Numbered from the stretch's first letter, positions 45,819-53,654 are shown. The stretch is 64,000 nt of DNA from Bradyrhizobium embrapense (GCF_001189235.2 NZ_LFIP02000008.1:124001-188000), one strand, 5' to 3'. The notes: generated by a model not told the origin, from the letters alone. Program-made: numbers and translations.

Positions 45819-46490
45819 ACCCTTCGATTCCAGGCCAAGCACCAGCGCGACGGCGCCGACCAGCACCAGGCTGAGGGCCCACACCGTGTCCAGGTTGAAC
45901 CAGCTCCGGGCCACGAATTTGAGACCGAGATAGCGGTAGACCAGCCACGCCAGACATCCGCCGGCCGCGATCATCGCGCTGGCATGGACGATGGCGACCA
46001 GCACGGCCATGGTGAGGCTGGTGTCGATCAGGGCGCCGGCGGCTGCGTGGCCGTGGTCCGGCTCGGCCGCGCGGCATAGTCCGAGATAGACCGGCACCAG
46101 CATCAGCGCCGCGCCGTGGGCGATCGCCACCGCGAACGACCAGAAAGCGAGCTGCGTCGGCGGTATGCGCGCCAGCGACCGCGGATGGCGCCGCTCGATC
46201 AGCCGATAGATGCCGAAAGCGATCACAGTCGCGCTGGCGCCGATCCGGATCGTGCGCTGCCATTCGACGAGGGTGATCAGCAGCGCGAAGGGGAGGATCA
46301 CGAGCAGCATCGCCAGCAGGTGACCGATTGCGAGCGGGCCAAGCGCGGCGAGCAGCGCGCGCGAACTCCTCTGCATCAATCCGGCCGAAACCGCGAGCGG
46401 CCAGCCCATGCTCGGGTTGATCCCGTGGTAGACGCCGCTCGCAATCACCGCCAGCCACAGCCAGACCGGTGTCCAGTCGGCCGCACTCAC
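45813..46490 (-). CDS. Polytopic membrane protein of unknown function, next to selenium-binding protein
   Basis: The 225-residue product has about six hydrophobic segments. An N-terminal motif 'ASGVYHGINPSMGWPLAVSAGL' holds a His within the first membrane region, and 'FAVAIAHGAALMLVPVYLGL' holds a second His-Gly pair. This recalls metal-handling membrane proteins, but I do not recognise a named family. It begins 2 bp after the stop of the selenium-binding protein gene, so the two are surely co-transcribed. It may help mature or supply metal to that enzyme (inference). Confidence 0.7.
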   Translation of the reverse strand: MSAADWTPVWLWLAVIASGVYHGINPSMGWPLAVSAGLMQRSSRALLAALGPLAIGHLLAMLLVILPFALLITLVEWQRTIRIGASATVIAFGIYRLIERRHPRSLARIPPTQLAFWSFAVAIAHGAALMLVPVYLGLCRAAEPDHGHAAAGALIDTSLTMAVLVAIVHASAMIAAGGCLAWLVYRYLGLKFVARSWFNLDTVWALSLVLVGAVALVLGLESKGG

Positions 46491-46492
46491 GT

Positions 46493-47893
46493 TCAGGCCG
46501 ACGGATAGCAGAACGAATCCGTCGAGCAGTCGCCGCCGTCGAGCCGGATCTGGTGTGCGCGGTAGCCGTCCGGGAAGCCGACCCAGTAGTCCTCGGCGAG
46601 TTCGAGCCCGCCACCCGGGCTGGCATGCGCCATCACCTCGGCGCCGGGAATGCCGTCGGGATAGAACTGGTCATCCCAGGTCGAGTACAGCGAATTGGTC
46701 CAGTAGACCCGCTTGCCGTCGCGGCTGATCTCGACCATCTGCGGACCGCCGGCAAATGCCTGTCCGTTGGGATGCGGAGTGCGGCTGATGATGCCGCCGA
46801 TGCGGACCGATCCGGCGAGCTTCGGCTTGCGCGGATCGCTGACGTCGTATTGGCGCATCTCACCGGTGGCCCAGCAGGAGACGTAGAGGAACCTGTCGTC
46901 CATCGACAGGTCGATGTCGGTCACCAGCGGCGGCACGGCGCCGAAGCCCTGCAGCAGCGGCGGCAGCTGCTCCTTCGGCGCGGGCTCGGGCGGAATCGTC
47001 GCCGTCTTCTCGATATGAAACTTGCCGCCCTCGCGCCACCAGGTCCAGATCGAGCCCTCGAGGTTGGTGGTGTCGACCACGACGCCGACGAAGCCATATT
47101 CGCGAACCGGATCGTGCGCGGGCCGCACCTCCAGCGCCATCTGATGGTTGGCGCCGAGATCGATGGTCTGCACATTGCGGCGCGCGTGCAGATCCCAGAA
47201 GTGGATGCGATGGCCGTATTTGTTGGAGAGCAGGTCTTCCGGCACGATGCCGTTCTCGAATTGCGGCGGCAGCGCCCATTCGCTGCTCACCATGTAGTCA
47301 CGCGGCAGGTTCCACCAGAAGTCATAGTGCTTGGTCTGGGGACCGCGATCGATCTCCCAGCGTCCGAGCACCTCGAAGGTCTCGCAGTCCATGATGAAGA
47401 CGCCGGGCGGCCCGTCGGTACCGTCCTTGCCGCCGCCGCCGAGCGTCGAGACGTAAATGCCGTCCGGGCCGCAGTGGATGGTATGCAGCCGCGAATAGCC
47501 GGTCTTCCTGAACACCTCCTCGGGCTCGATGATCTTGTGGATCTTCGCCTGGGTCGGATCCGGCCTGGTGTCGATGACGTAGATCCGCGACGACCGCATA
47601 CCGGGCACGATGAGGTAGCGGCGTTCGATGAAGGCATGTCCCGCAAGCGGGGACAATGCCGACGAACACGCGTTCCAGCCGAAATGGTGAAACTCGTCGC
47701 CCTTGTTGGGCATCGTCACGGTGTGGACGATCTTGCTGTAGGTGGGTGAGCCCGGCTTGACGTCGATGACGGCGAGCGCGTCGGGCTTGGAGAAGTCCGG
47801 GCTGAGCAGCACAGTGTAGGCGAAGTTCTCGGCCGGAGCTTCCATCGCAAGCTTCGGCGACGCGTGAAACGTGGGATCTGGCCTCATCGTCAT
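46493..47893 (-). CDS. Selenium-binding protein 56 family, methanethiol oxidase-like
   Basis: This product of about 466 residues is a beta-propeller of the SBP56 family. Recognisable blocks are 'GDEFHHFGWNACSSAL', 'YSRLHTIHCGPDGIYVSTLGG', 'GPQTKHYDFWWNLPRDYMVSSEWA' and 'VTDIDLSMDDRFLYVSCWATGEMRQYDVSDP'. Bacterial members oxidise methanethiol to formaldehyde, hydrogen sulfide and hydrogen peroxide, using metal bound by the conserved histidines. There is no signal peptide. The ATG at 47893 has a textbook AGGAGG. A sulfide-oxidising gene set lies 2.4 kb away, which could use the sulfide formed. Confidence 0.88.
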   Translation of the reverse strand: MTMRPDPTFHASPKLAMEAPAENFAYTVLLSPDFSKPDALAVIDVKPGSPTYSKIVHTVTMPNKGDEFHHFGWNACSSALSPLAGHAFIERRYLIVPGMRSSRIYVIDTRPDPTQAKIHKIIEPEEVFRKTGYSRLHTIHCGPDGIYVSTLGGGGKDGTDGPPGVFIMDCETFEVLGRWEIDRGPQTKHYDFWWNLPRDYMVSSEWALPPQFENGIVPEDLLSNKYGHRIHFWDLHARRNVQTIDLGANHQMALEVRPAHDPVREYGFVGVVVDTTNLEGSIWTWWREGGKFHIEKTATIPPEPAPKEQLPPLLQGFGAVPPLVTDIDLSMDDRFLYVSCWATGEMRQYDVSDPRKPKLAGSVRIGGIISRTPHPNGQAFAGGPQMVEISRDGKRVYWTNSLYSTWDDQFYPDGIPGAEVMAHASPGGGLELAEDYWVGFPDGYRAHQIRLDGGDCSTDSFCYPSA

Positions 47894-48087
47894 CGTGCTG
47901 CCTCCTGTTTGCCTGGTGTGGACCAACACGGCACGGCGGCATGCGACGGGAACTAATCGTCGCGCGGCTCCTGCGAGCGCCGCCGGCTGGGTTCGCGTGG
48001 CGGCACGATATACCTCAATGATGACGTGCGAAAGCAACGTTCCGGTGGGGTAATACGGATGCCGGCGCGCCCCGGATATCGAACTGC

Positions 48088-49284
48088 TTACTTCGCCAAG
48101 ATCTCCGGCACCTTGCCTGCGGGCGGTGTGTTGCGGCTGCGCTGGGTGCGGACGATGCCGTCGATGATGGTCATGCCGATGCCGGGCAGATCGCCGAGCT
48201 GGACGCTCTCCAGGATGTTCTTGCCCGGCGAATGCTGCGCCTTGTCCATCAGCACGAAATCGGCGGAGCGGCCGACCTCGATCAGGCCGCAATCCAGCTC
48301 GCGCATCCGCGCGGTGTTGCCGGTCGCGAGGCAGAACGCCAGCTCGGCCGGCAGCTCGCCGAGCGACGACAGCAGCGAGACCATGCGCAAAATGCCGAGC
48401 GGCTGCACGCCGGAGCCCGCCGGCGCGTCGGTGCCGAGGATGACGCGATGCAGATCGCCCATCTCGCGCGCGGTGCGCAGCGTGAACAGCGCCGAACGCT
48501 CATTGCCGTTGTGCACTAGCTCGAGGCCACGCTTGCAGCCCTCGCAGATGCAGCGGATCTGATCGTCGGGCAGCGCGGTGTGGCCGCCATTGATGTGGCC
48601 GACCACGTCGGTGTCGGCCTCCAGCACCACGTCCTTGTCGATCAGGCCGGAGCCCGGGATCGAGGGGCCGCCGGTATGGATCGTGCTCTGGATGCCGTAT
48701 TTGCGCGCCCAGCCGACCATCTTCCGCGCGGTGGGGCCGTCCTTGACGCCGCCGAGCCCGACCTCGCCCAGCAGCTTGACGCCGGCGGCGGCCATCTCCT
48801 TGAAATCGTCTTCCACCATCTCGCATTCGATTACGGGCGCGCCGGCATGCACCTTCACGCCGCCCGGCCGCAGCGTCCAGAACGCGCGCTGCGCGAAGAT
48901 CGCCATCGCCTTGACGCCGACCACGTCGCGCGGCCGGCCGGGCATGTGCACTTCGCCGGCGGAGATCATGGTGGTGACGCCGCCATGCAGATAGCTGTCG
49001 ATCCAGTTGATCTGGTTCTGCCGCGGCGTCCAGTCGCCGGCGACCGGATGGACGTGGCTGTCGATCAGGCCCGGCGCGACCGTCGTGCCCATGGCGTCGA
49101 CGATCGTGGTGGCGCCTTCGGTGTCGACGTCCTTGAGGCGGCCGATCGCGGTGATCTTGCCGTTCTCGGCGACGATGGTGTCGGCATCCAGGATCGGCCG
49201 CTCCAGGGCTCCCGACAGCAATAGCCCGATATTGCGGATCACCAGCTTGCTGGGGCCGGTGGCCTGGGGCGCGTCGTGAGCCAT
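48088..49284 (-). CDS. ena: Enamidase-like amidohydrolase
   Basis: The product (about 398 residues) closely follows the Eubacterium barkeri enamidase pattern. It has HxH H77/H79 ('DSHVHPVAGDWTPRQ'), 'HGGVTTMISAGEVHMPGRP', 'GVKVHAGAPV', 'LLGEVGLGG' (metal-bridging Glu in place of the usual Lys), 'HTGGPSIPGSG', 'DVVGHINGGHTA', 'GTDAPAGSGVQPLGILRM' and 'SRNTPPAGK'. Enamidase is an Fe-Zn enzyme that opens 1,4,5,6-tetrahydro-6-oxonicotinate to 2-formylglutarate and ammonia, directly after 6-hydroxynicotinate reductase. The ATG 49284 follows GAAGGAAA. The promoter carries the operator shared with nicA/hnr, and the ferredoxin reductase is divergent. Confidence 0.88.
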   Translation of the reverse strand: MAHDAPQATGPSKLVIRNIGLLLSGALERPILDADTIVAENGKITAIGRLKDVDTEGATTIVDAMGTTVAPGLIDSHVHPVAGDWTPRQNQINWIDSYLHGGVTTMISAGEVHMPGRPRDVVGVKAMAIFAQRAFWTLRPGGVKVHAGAPVIECEMVEDDFKEMAAAGVKLLGEVGLGGVKDGPTARKMVGWARKYGIQSTIHTGGPSIPGSGLIDKDVVLEADTDVVGHINGGHTALPDDQIRCICEGCKRGLELVHNGNERSALFTLRTAREMGDLHRVILGTDAPAGSGVQPLGILRMVSLLSSLGELPAELAFCLATGNTARMRELDCGLIEVGRSADFVLMDKAQHSPGKNILESVQLGDLPGIGMTIIDGIVRTQRSRNTPPAGKVPEILAK

Positions 49285-49324
49285 GGGTGTTTTCCTTCTG
49301 TTTTCTTTCCGGAATTGCCCGGGA

Positions 49325-49353
49325 ATTTGAGCCCGGCTTGACTTTTCGATCAA
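49325..49353 (-). promoter_or_regulatory. Predicted ena promoter
   Basis: Minus-strand TTGATC (49348-49353) and TCAAAT (49325-49330) are 17 bp apart. The -35 lies in one arm of a perfect inverted repeat CCGGCTTGA-N8-TCAAGCCGG (49333-49358). The other arm gives TTGACT for a possible divergent promoter of the ferredoxin reductase (TTGACT 49338-49343, TATTCG 49361-49366). Confidence 0.45.
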
Positions 49354-49364
49354 GCCGGATTATT

Positions 49365-49394
49365 CGTTTGTATACGAATGATCGTATACAAACG
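49365..49394. promoter_or_regulatory. Operator, nicotinate locus site 3 (double palindrome)
   Basis: CGTTTGTATACGA (49365-49377) and TCGTATACAAACG (49382-49394) are perfect inverted copies around ATGA. Each half carries its own GTATAC core matching the palindromes at 37337 and 37474, so two dimers may bind. It lies between ena and the divergent ferredoxin reductase gene. Confidence 0.7.
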
Positions 49395-49456
49395 ATCCGG
49401 CCGGTCAACTGGTTCAAGCCCTTGCCCCGCCGCAGCACAAATCAGGGGTTGGTGCG

Positions 49457-50230
49457 ATGAGCAATTTCAACCAGGAAAGCGTCCTCAGCGTTCATCACTG
49501 GACCGACACGCTGTTCTCCTTCAAGACCACGCGCAATCCGTCGTTCCGCTTCCGCAACGGCGAGTTCACCATGATCGGGCTCAAGGTCGGCGAGAAGCCG
49601 TTGCTGCGCGCCTACAGCGTCGCCAGCGCGAACTACGAAGACACGCTCGAGTTCTTCTCGATCAAGGTTCCGGACGGCCCGCTGACCTCGCGCCTCCAGC
49701 ACCTGAAGGAGGGCGATGAGATCATCGTCAGCCGCAAGGCCACCGGCACGCTGGTGATCGACAATCTCGAGGACGGCCGCAACCTCTATCTGATCGGCAC
49801 CGGCACGGGGCTGGCGCCGTTCCTCAGCGTGATCAAGGATCCCGAGACCTACGACCGCTTCGAGAAGGTCGTGCTGCTGCACGGCTGCCGCCGCGTCAAG
49901 GAGCTCGCCTATGGCGAGATGATCACCGAGCACTTGCCGCAGGACGAACTGATCGGCGATCTGGTGCGCGATCAACTGATCTACTACCCGACCGTGACGC
50001 GCGATCCGTTCCGCAACCGCGGCCGCATCACCGACCTCATCACCTCGGGCAAGCTGTTCGCCGATATCGGCCTGCCGGCGCTCGATGCCGCGCATGACCG
50101 CGTCATGATCTGCGGTTCGCCGGCGCTGGTCGCCGACACCCGCACGCTGCTGGGCAGCCGCGGCTTCATCGAAGGCAATCACGGCGAGCCGGCGCAGTTC
50201 GTGGTGGAGAAGGCGTTCGCCGAACGCTGA
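49457..50230 (+). CDS. fpr: Ferredoxin-NADP reductase
   Basis: This 257-residue flavoprotein has the FAD motif 'RAYSVAS', the FAD/NADP domain break, 'YLIGTGTGLAPFLSVI' for NADP binding and 'DRVMICGSPALV' with the C-terminal 'QFVVEKAFAER' typical of FprA-type reductases. It moves electrons between NADPH and ferredoxin or flavodoxin. The gene is divergent from ena across the site 3 operator, so it appears to belong to the nicotinate regulon. It could supply low-potential electrons to 6-hydroxynicotinate reductase. The ribosome site is weak (AGGGG). Confidence 0.9.
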   Translation: MSNFNQESVLSVHHWTDTLFSFKTTRNPSFRFRNGEFTMIGLKVGEKPLLRAYSVASANYEDTLEFFSIKVPDGPLTSRLQHLKEGDEIIVSRKATGTLVIDNLEDGRNLYLIGTGTGLAPFLSVIKDPETYDRFEKVVLLHGCRRVKELAYGEMITEHLPQDELIGDLVRDQLIYYPTVTRDPFRNRGRITDLITSGKLFADIGLPALDAAHDRVMICGSPALVADTRTLLGSRGFIEGNHGEPAQFVVEKAFAER

Positions 50231-50235
50231 TCTTC

Positions 50236-50301
50236 GCGGCGAAGGCTGAAGCAATCCATCTTCCGGTACAGCCGGGAGCAATGGATTGCTTCGCTTCGCT
50301 G
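50236..50301. repeat. Partial family A repeat
   Basis: It has the inner arms GAAGCAATCCATC and GGATTGCTTCGCTTCGC of family A but lacks the terminal CCGTCATTGCGAG arms. It separates the convergent fpr and soxA genes. Confidence 0.65.
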
Positions 50302-50316
50302 GATCAACCCGATGCG

Positions 50317-51090
50317 CTAGGGCCTGACCGCCGGCGTCTCGATCGGCATGCCGTGCGCCCGCGTCATCAGATAGAGCTCGAGCTCGACCAGTTCCGGCGA
50401 GCCGTAGTCATAGGCCTGCGCCCGGATGCCGGTGATGCAGGCGCGCAGCCGCCGCTGCAACGAGCCGAGCGATTGCCATTCCAGCCGGTACAGCGGGTAG
50501 CCAGTCGGCTGCCCTTGCGTGATCGCGCTGCCCGCGAGCTTCTTGTCCCAATTGTCGTCGTGGCAATTGGCGCAGGCCAGATTGAGCTGGCCCTGCCGCT
50601 GCATGAACAGTTCGCGGCCCTTGTCGACGAACGGCGCCAGCTCGGGATCGGTGCCGGCGGCGATCGGCATGCCGCGCGATTGCTGCGCGACATAGGCTGA
50701 TAGCGCCAGCAGCTCGCGGCTTTCATAGGCGAACGGCGAAGCCTGCTGATGGTTGGTGCGGCAGAGGTTGATCCGCCCTTCGAGGTCGATCGGCTTGCCC
50801 AGCGTCTTCTCGAAGGCGGGGTAGTGCGCCGCGACGCCCTTCATGCTGACGCCCGCGTCACCGTGGCAGTCGGCGCAGGCCTTGTCCGCGCCGCCGGCCT
50901 TGCGCGTCCACAAAGCCTCGCCGTCGAGCACGAACAGCATGCCGGGATTGGCGGTGTCCTCGTCCTGCATCGCCTTGGTGTCCGCGCTCATGAAGCTATA
51001 GCCGGAGCGGCGTTCGGCCAGCGGGATCTCCGTGGCGAGCGCCGCGCCCGACATCGCCGTCAGCAGCGCGATGCAGACCGCAAATTTCAT
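50317..51090 (-). CDS. soxA: Sulfur oxidation c-type cytochrome SoxA (diheme)
   Basis: This product of about 257 residues has a Sec signal peptide ('FAVCIALLTAMSGAALATE') and two haem c sites, C72-x2-C75-H76 ('CADCH') and C173-x2-C176-H177 ('CANCH'). C218 in 'RLRACITG' is the likely active-site cysteine ligand of the second haem. C110 ('INLCRTNHQQ') may ligate the first. SoxA with SoxX joins thiosulfate to the SoxY carrier cysteine in the periplasm. ATG 51090 overlaps the soxZ stop (ATGA). It is the last gene of the F-X-Y-Z-A operon. Confidence 0.9.
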   Translation of the reverse strand: MKFAVCIALLTAMSGAALATEIPLAERRSGYSFMSADTKAMQDEDTANPGMLFVLDGEALWTRKAGGADKACADCHGDAGVSMKGVAAHYPAFEKTLGKPIDLEGRINLCRTNHQQASPFAYESRELLALSAYVAQQSRGMPIAAGTDPELAPFVDKGRELFMQRQGQLNLACANCHDDNWDKKLAGSAITQGQPTGYPLYRLEWQSLGSLQRRLRACITGIRAQAYDYGSPELVELELYLMTRAHGMPIETPAVRP

Positions 51091-51407
51091 TCGACCGTGA
51101 TCGAAGCCTGCGCGGTCTCCGAAAACCCCTTGTCGCCGATCCATTCGAACTCGAACTTGCCGCTCTCGGTCACGGTGGTGAAGAAGGTGATGAACGGATT
51201 GGCCGCGATCGCCGGATAAAGATCAGCGCGGAACACTTCCGTGCCGTTGAAGCGGCAGGTGAAGCTCGTGATGATGTCGCGCGGCACCACGCTGCCCGAC
51301 GCGGTGTGGCGATAGCCGGTCTCCATGATGTGCGACATCAGCGTCTTGATCTCGATGACGTCGCCGCGCTTGGCCTTCTTCGGTATGTTGATCAGGGCCG
51401 ACGGCAT
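51087..51407 (-). CDS. soxZ: Thiosulfate oxidation carrier complex protein SoxZ
   Basis: This 106-residue protein has the compact immunoglobulin-like SoxZ fold ('KRGDVIEIKTLMSHIMETGYRHTASGSVVPRDIITSFTCRFNGTEVFRADLYPAIAANPFITFFTTVTESGKFEFEW'). It has no signal peptide, as usual: it is exported with SoxY by the Tat route. Its start overlaps the soxY stop (TGATG) and its stop overlaps soxA. Confidence 0.93.
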   Translation of the reverse strand: MPSALINIPKKAKRGDVIEIKTLMSHIMETGYRHTASGSVVPRDIITSFTCRFNGTEVFRADLYPAIAANPFITFFTTVTESGKFEFEWIGDKGFSETAQASITVE

Positions 51408-51871
51408 CAGGTCGCCTCCTCGGTGCAGGCGGCGAGCGTCACCACGACATCTGCGGTCGCCGACCAGAACGTGTCGTCGGACAGCCGTGCGATGGCGGTG
51501 ACCTTCTGGCTGTCGGCGAGGCGGATGCGGGTCGATATCTGGGCGCGTCCGGCGCGCGGTCCCAGATAGAAATTGCCGATGTTCGGCTGCGGGTTCTTCT
51601 CGTTGAAGATGTGGATGCTCTTCACATACTCGTCCGCCGTCATCGGGCTTAAGACGCTGACTGTCATCGGCACCGTGTTGCCGTTCTCGACCAGCGGCGG
51701 GATGTCGAGCTTGACCTTGCCGGTGCGCACATTGGCCTCGCCGACGACATTGCGGATCGCGGCCTGCAGCATCGCCGGCGTTGCGTCCACGGGACGCACG
51801 ATCACCAGCGCTGCGGCGCCTCCGGCAAGGCCCAGAACCGTGCGGCGTGTCGTGTGGTTTGAATTCGCCAT
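51407..51871 (-). CDS. soxY: Thiosulfate oxidation carrier protein SoxY with atypical C-terminus
   Basis: This 154-residue protein has a Tat leader ('HTTRRTVLGLAGGAAALVIV') and the SoxY fold ('PMTADEYVKSIHIFNEKNPQPNIGNFYLGPRAGRAQISTRIRLADSQKVTAIARLSDD'). Canonical SoxY ends in a GGCGG swinging arm whose Cys carries the sulfur substrate. Here the end reads 'VVVTLAACTEEAT', so the cysteine (C149) is kept but the glycines are lost and five residues follow. Whether it can enter the active sites of partners is open. It is linked to soxZ by a TGATG overlap. Confidence 0.9.
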   Translation of the reverse strand: MANSNHTTRRTVLGLAGGAAALVIVRPVDATPAMLQAAIRNVVGEANVRTGKVKLDIPPLVENGNTVPMTVSVLSPMTADEYVKSIHIFNEKNPQPNIGNFYLGPRAGRAQISTRIRLADSQKVTAIARLSDDTFWSATADVVVTLAACTEEAT

Positions 51872-51884
51872 CGATTGGTCTGTC

Positions 51885-52334
51885 CTAGTTCCGCAGTGTC
51901 ACAAGATAGGCCACAATATCCTCGATCTGCTCCGCCGACAGGATCGGCTTGCCGCGCCATGACGCGCCGACCCGTGTGAGCCCGTCGACTCGATAGTAGG
52001 ACGGCATGATCGTCGCACCATTGAGATGCGCCGCATCGACCAGCCGGAGCCGCAACTGTCCCTCCGACCAGCGGCTGCCGCTGCCGGTGAGGTTCGGCGC
52101 GAGGTCGCCCTGGAACGCCTGCTCGGGAAATGGGCCGCTGTGACAGAGGATGCAAGCGGAGGAACGCTCGACGACCAGCGCGCGGCCGCGGGTTGCGTCA
52201 CCCTTGGCTCCGGTTAGCGAAGCGGGGATCGCATCGCCGATCACGGTATAGGGCCGCAGCTCTTCGGCGCCGGCGGGCGCACAGGCTGCGAACAGTGCCG
52301 CGGCGAGCAACGTTGCGAGGGCGAGCCTAGCCAA
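51885..52334 (-). CDS. soxX: Sulfur oxidation c-type cytochrome SoxX
   Basis: This 149-residue protein has a signal peptide ('LALATLLAAALFAACAPAGAEE') that also contains a possible lipobox-like LFAAC. It has one haem site C61-x2-C64-H65 ('CILCH') and a Met ligand in 'NGATIMPSYYRVDGLTRVG'. It partners SoxA. Its start overlaps the end of the soxF gene by 8 bases. Confidence 0.9.
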   Translation of the reverse strand: MARLALATLLAAALFAACAPAGAEELRPYTVIGDAIPASLTGAKGDATRGRALVVERSSACILCHSGPFPEQAFQGDLAPNLTGSGSRWSEGQLRLRLVDAAHLNGATIMPSYYRVDGLTRVGASWRGKPILSAEQIEDIVAYLVTLRN

Positions 52335-53598
52335 AGATGTCTCCCGTAATCGTCCCGAACCAGGCGAGTGCCTGGTCGGCCTCGCGCTGGCGCACCTCGG
52401 GCGGCGCGTCCACCGGGCTGGTGGTCACCTCGGCCTCGGCGTACTGATCCTCCTTCGGCTGATAGATGCCCTTCAGCGAGAATGCATAGCCCGGCGCGAC
52501 GGTGTTGTAGCAGGCGCCGTCGAGCCGCGGCGTCTCCGGCGGCTTGCCCGCAAGTGCGTTCACGATCGCGGCTGCACAGGCCCGGCCTTGCGCCGCCGCC
52601 GCGGAGGCGGATTTCGGAATCCCGCCGGCGATCGCGGCATCGCCGATCACGTGGATATTGGGCACGAGCTTCGAGGCAAAGCTGACCGGATCGATCGGAC
52701 ACCAGCCGGTGTGGTCGGCGGCGCCGGCGATCTCCGCAATGCGGCCGGCGCGTTGCGGCGGGATCACGTTGGCGACCGCGGCGGTGTAGTTGCCGAAGTC
52801 GGTGACGATTTCGCTCGTCGCCGGATTGACCGACGTCACGCGTCCGCCTTGCGACAGCGCGATCCGCTCGATCATGTCGGGATAGAGCTCCGCCCAGGCC
52901 TTCTCGAACAGCTTCTGCTGCGAATAATTGTCCTTGGCGTCGAGCACCAGGATCTTCGATTTCGGCTTGTTGGCCTTCAGGTAATGCGCGATCAGGCTGG
53001 CGCGCTCGTAGGGCGCGGGCGGACAGCGCAGCGGCGCGGCCGGCACCGCGATCACGACCAGGCCGCCATCGTCCATCGCCTCGAGCTGCCTGCGCAGCAG
53101 CATGGTCTGCTCGCCGGCCTTCCAGGCGTGCGGCATCTTCTCCGCCGCAGCCTCGTCATAGCCGGGCAAGGCGTCGAAGTGCAGGTCGATGCCGGGAGCC
53201 AGCACGAGCCGGTCATAGGAGAGCGTTGTGCCGTCAGAGAGCGCGATGCTGCGCGCCTGCGCGTCGACCTTGGTGGCTGCCTGTGCGGCAACCGTGATGC
53301 CGTCGGCCGCAACCTTGTCGTAGCTGAACTGCTGCACGGCAAGCTCGCGCAGACCCGCGATCACCTCGTTGCTGAACGGGCAGGCGGTGAAGGTCTTGTT
53401 CGGTTCGACCAACGTGACCTGAAGTCTTGCATCGAGCCGCCGCAGCGCCCGCGCGCAGGCCGCGCCGCCGAAGCCACCGCCAATAACCGCGATGCGCGGC
53501 GCCGCTTGCGCCAGCGCCGGACGCGCCAGCGCGGCCGCCGCGACGACGGCGGCGCCACGGACCAGATCCCTGCGCGTCGGACGACGCGTGACGGTCAT
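52327..53598 (-). CDS. soxF: Sulfide dehydrogenase flavoprotein (SoxF/FccB)
   Basis: This 423-residue protein has a Tat leader ('TRRDLVRGAAVVAAAALARPALAQA') and the FAD site 'RIAVIGGGFGGAACARALRRL'. Two cysteines match the redox disulfide of flavocytochrome c sulfide dehydrogenase ('RCPPAPYERA' and 'GWCPIDP'). The C-terminal FccB domain ('CYNTVAPGYAFSLKGIYQPKE') is present. It oxidises sulfide and pairs with a cytochrome c. No fccA/soxE gene is adjacent. It is the first gene of the Sox operon in this window. Confidence 0.9.
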   Translation of the reverse strand: MTVTRRPTRRDLVRGAAVVAAAALARPALAQAAPRIAVIGGGFGGAACARALRRLDARLQVTLVEPNKTFTACPFSNEVIAGLRELAVQQFSYDKVAADGITVAAQAATKVDAQARSIALSDGTTLSYDRLVLAPGIDLHFDALPGYDEAAAEKMPHAWKAGEQTMLLRRQLEAMDDGGLVVIAVPAAPLRCPPAPYERASLIAHYLKANKPKSKILVLDAKDNYSQQKLFEKAWAELYPDMIERIALSQGGRVTSVNPATSEIVTDFGNYTAAVANVIPPQRAGRIAEIAGAADHTGWCPIDPVSFASKLVPNIHVIGDAAIAGGIPKSASAAAAQGRACAAAIVNALAGKPPETPRLDGACYNTVAPGYAFSLKGIYQPKEDQYAEAEVTTSPVDAPPEVRQREADQALAWFGTITGDIFG

Positions 53599-53654
53599 GC
53601 ACGAGATTCCGAAAGAGGAAGCGGTGGCCGGTCGGGGCCGCCGCTTCCGGTTGA

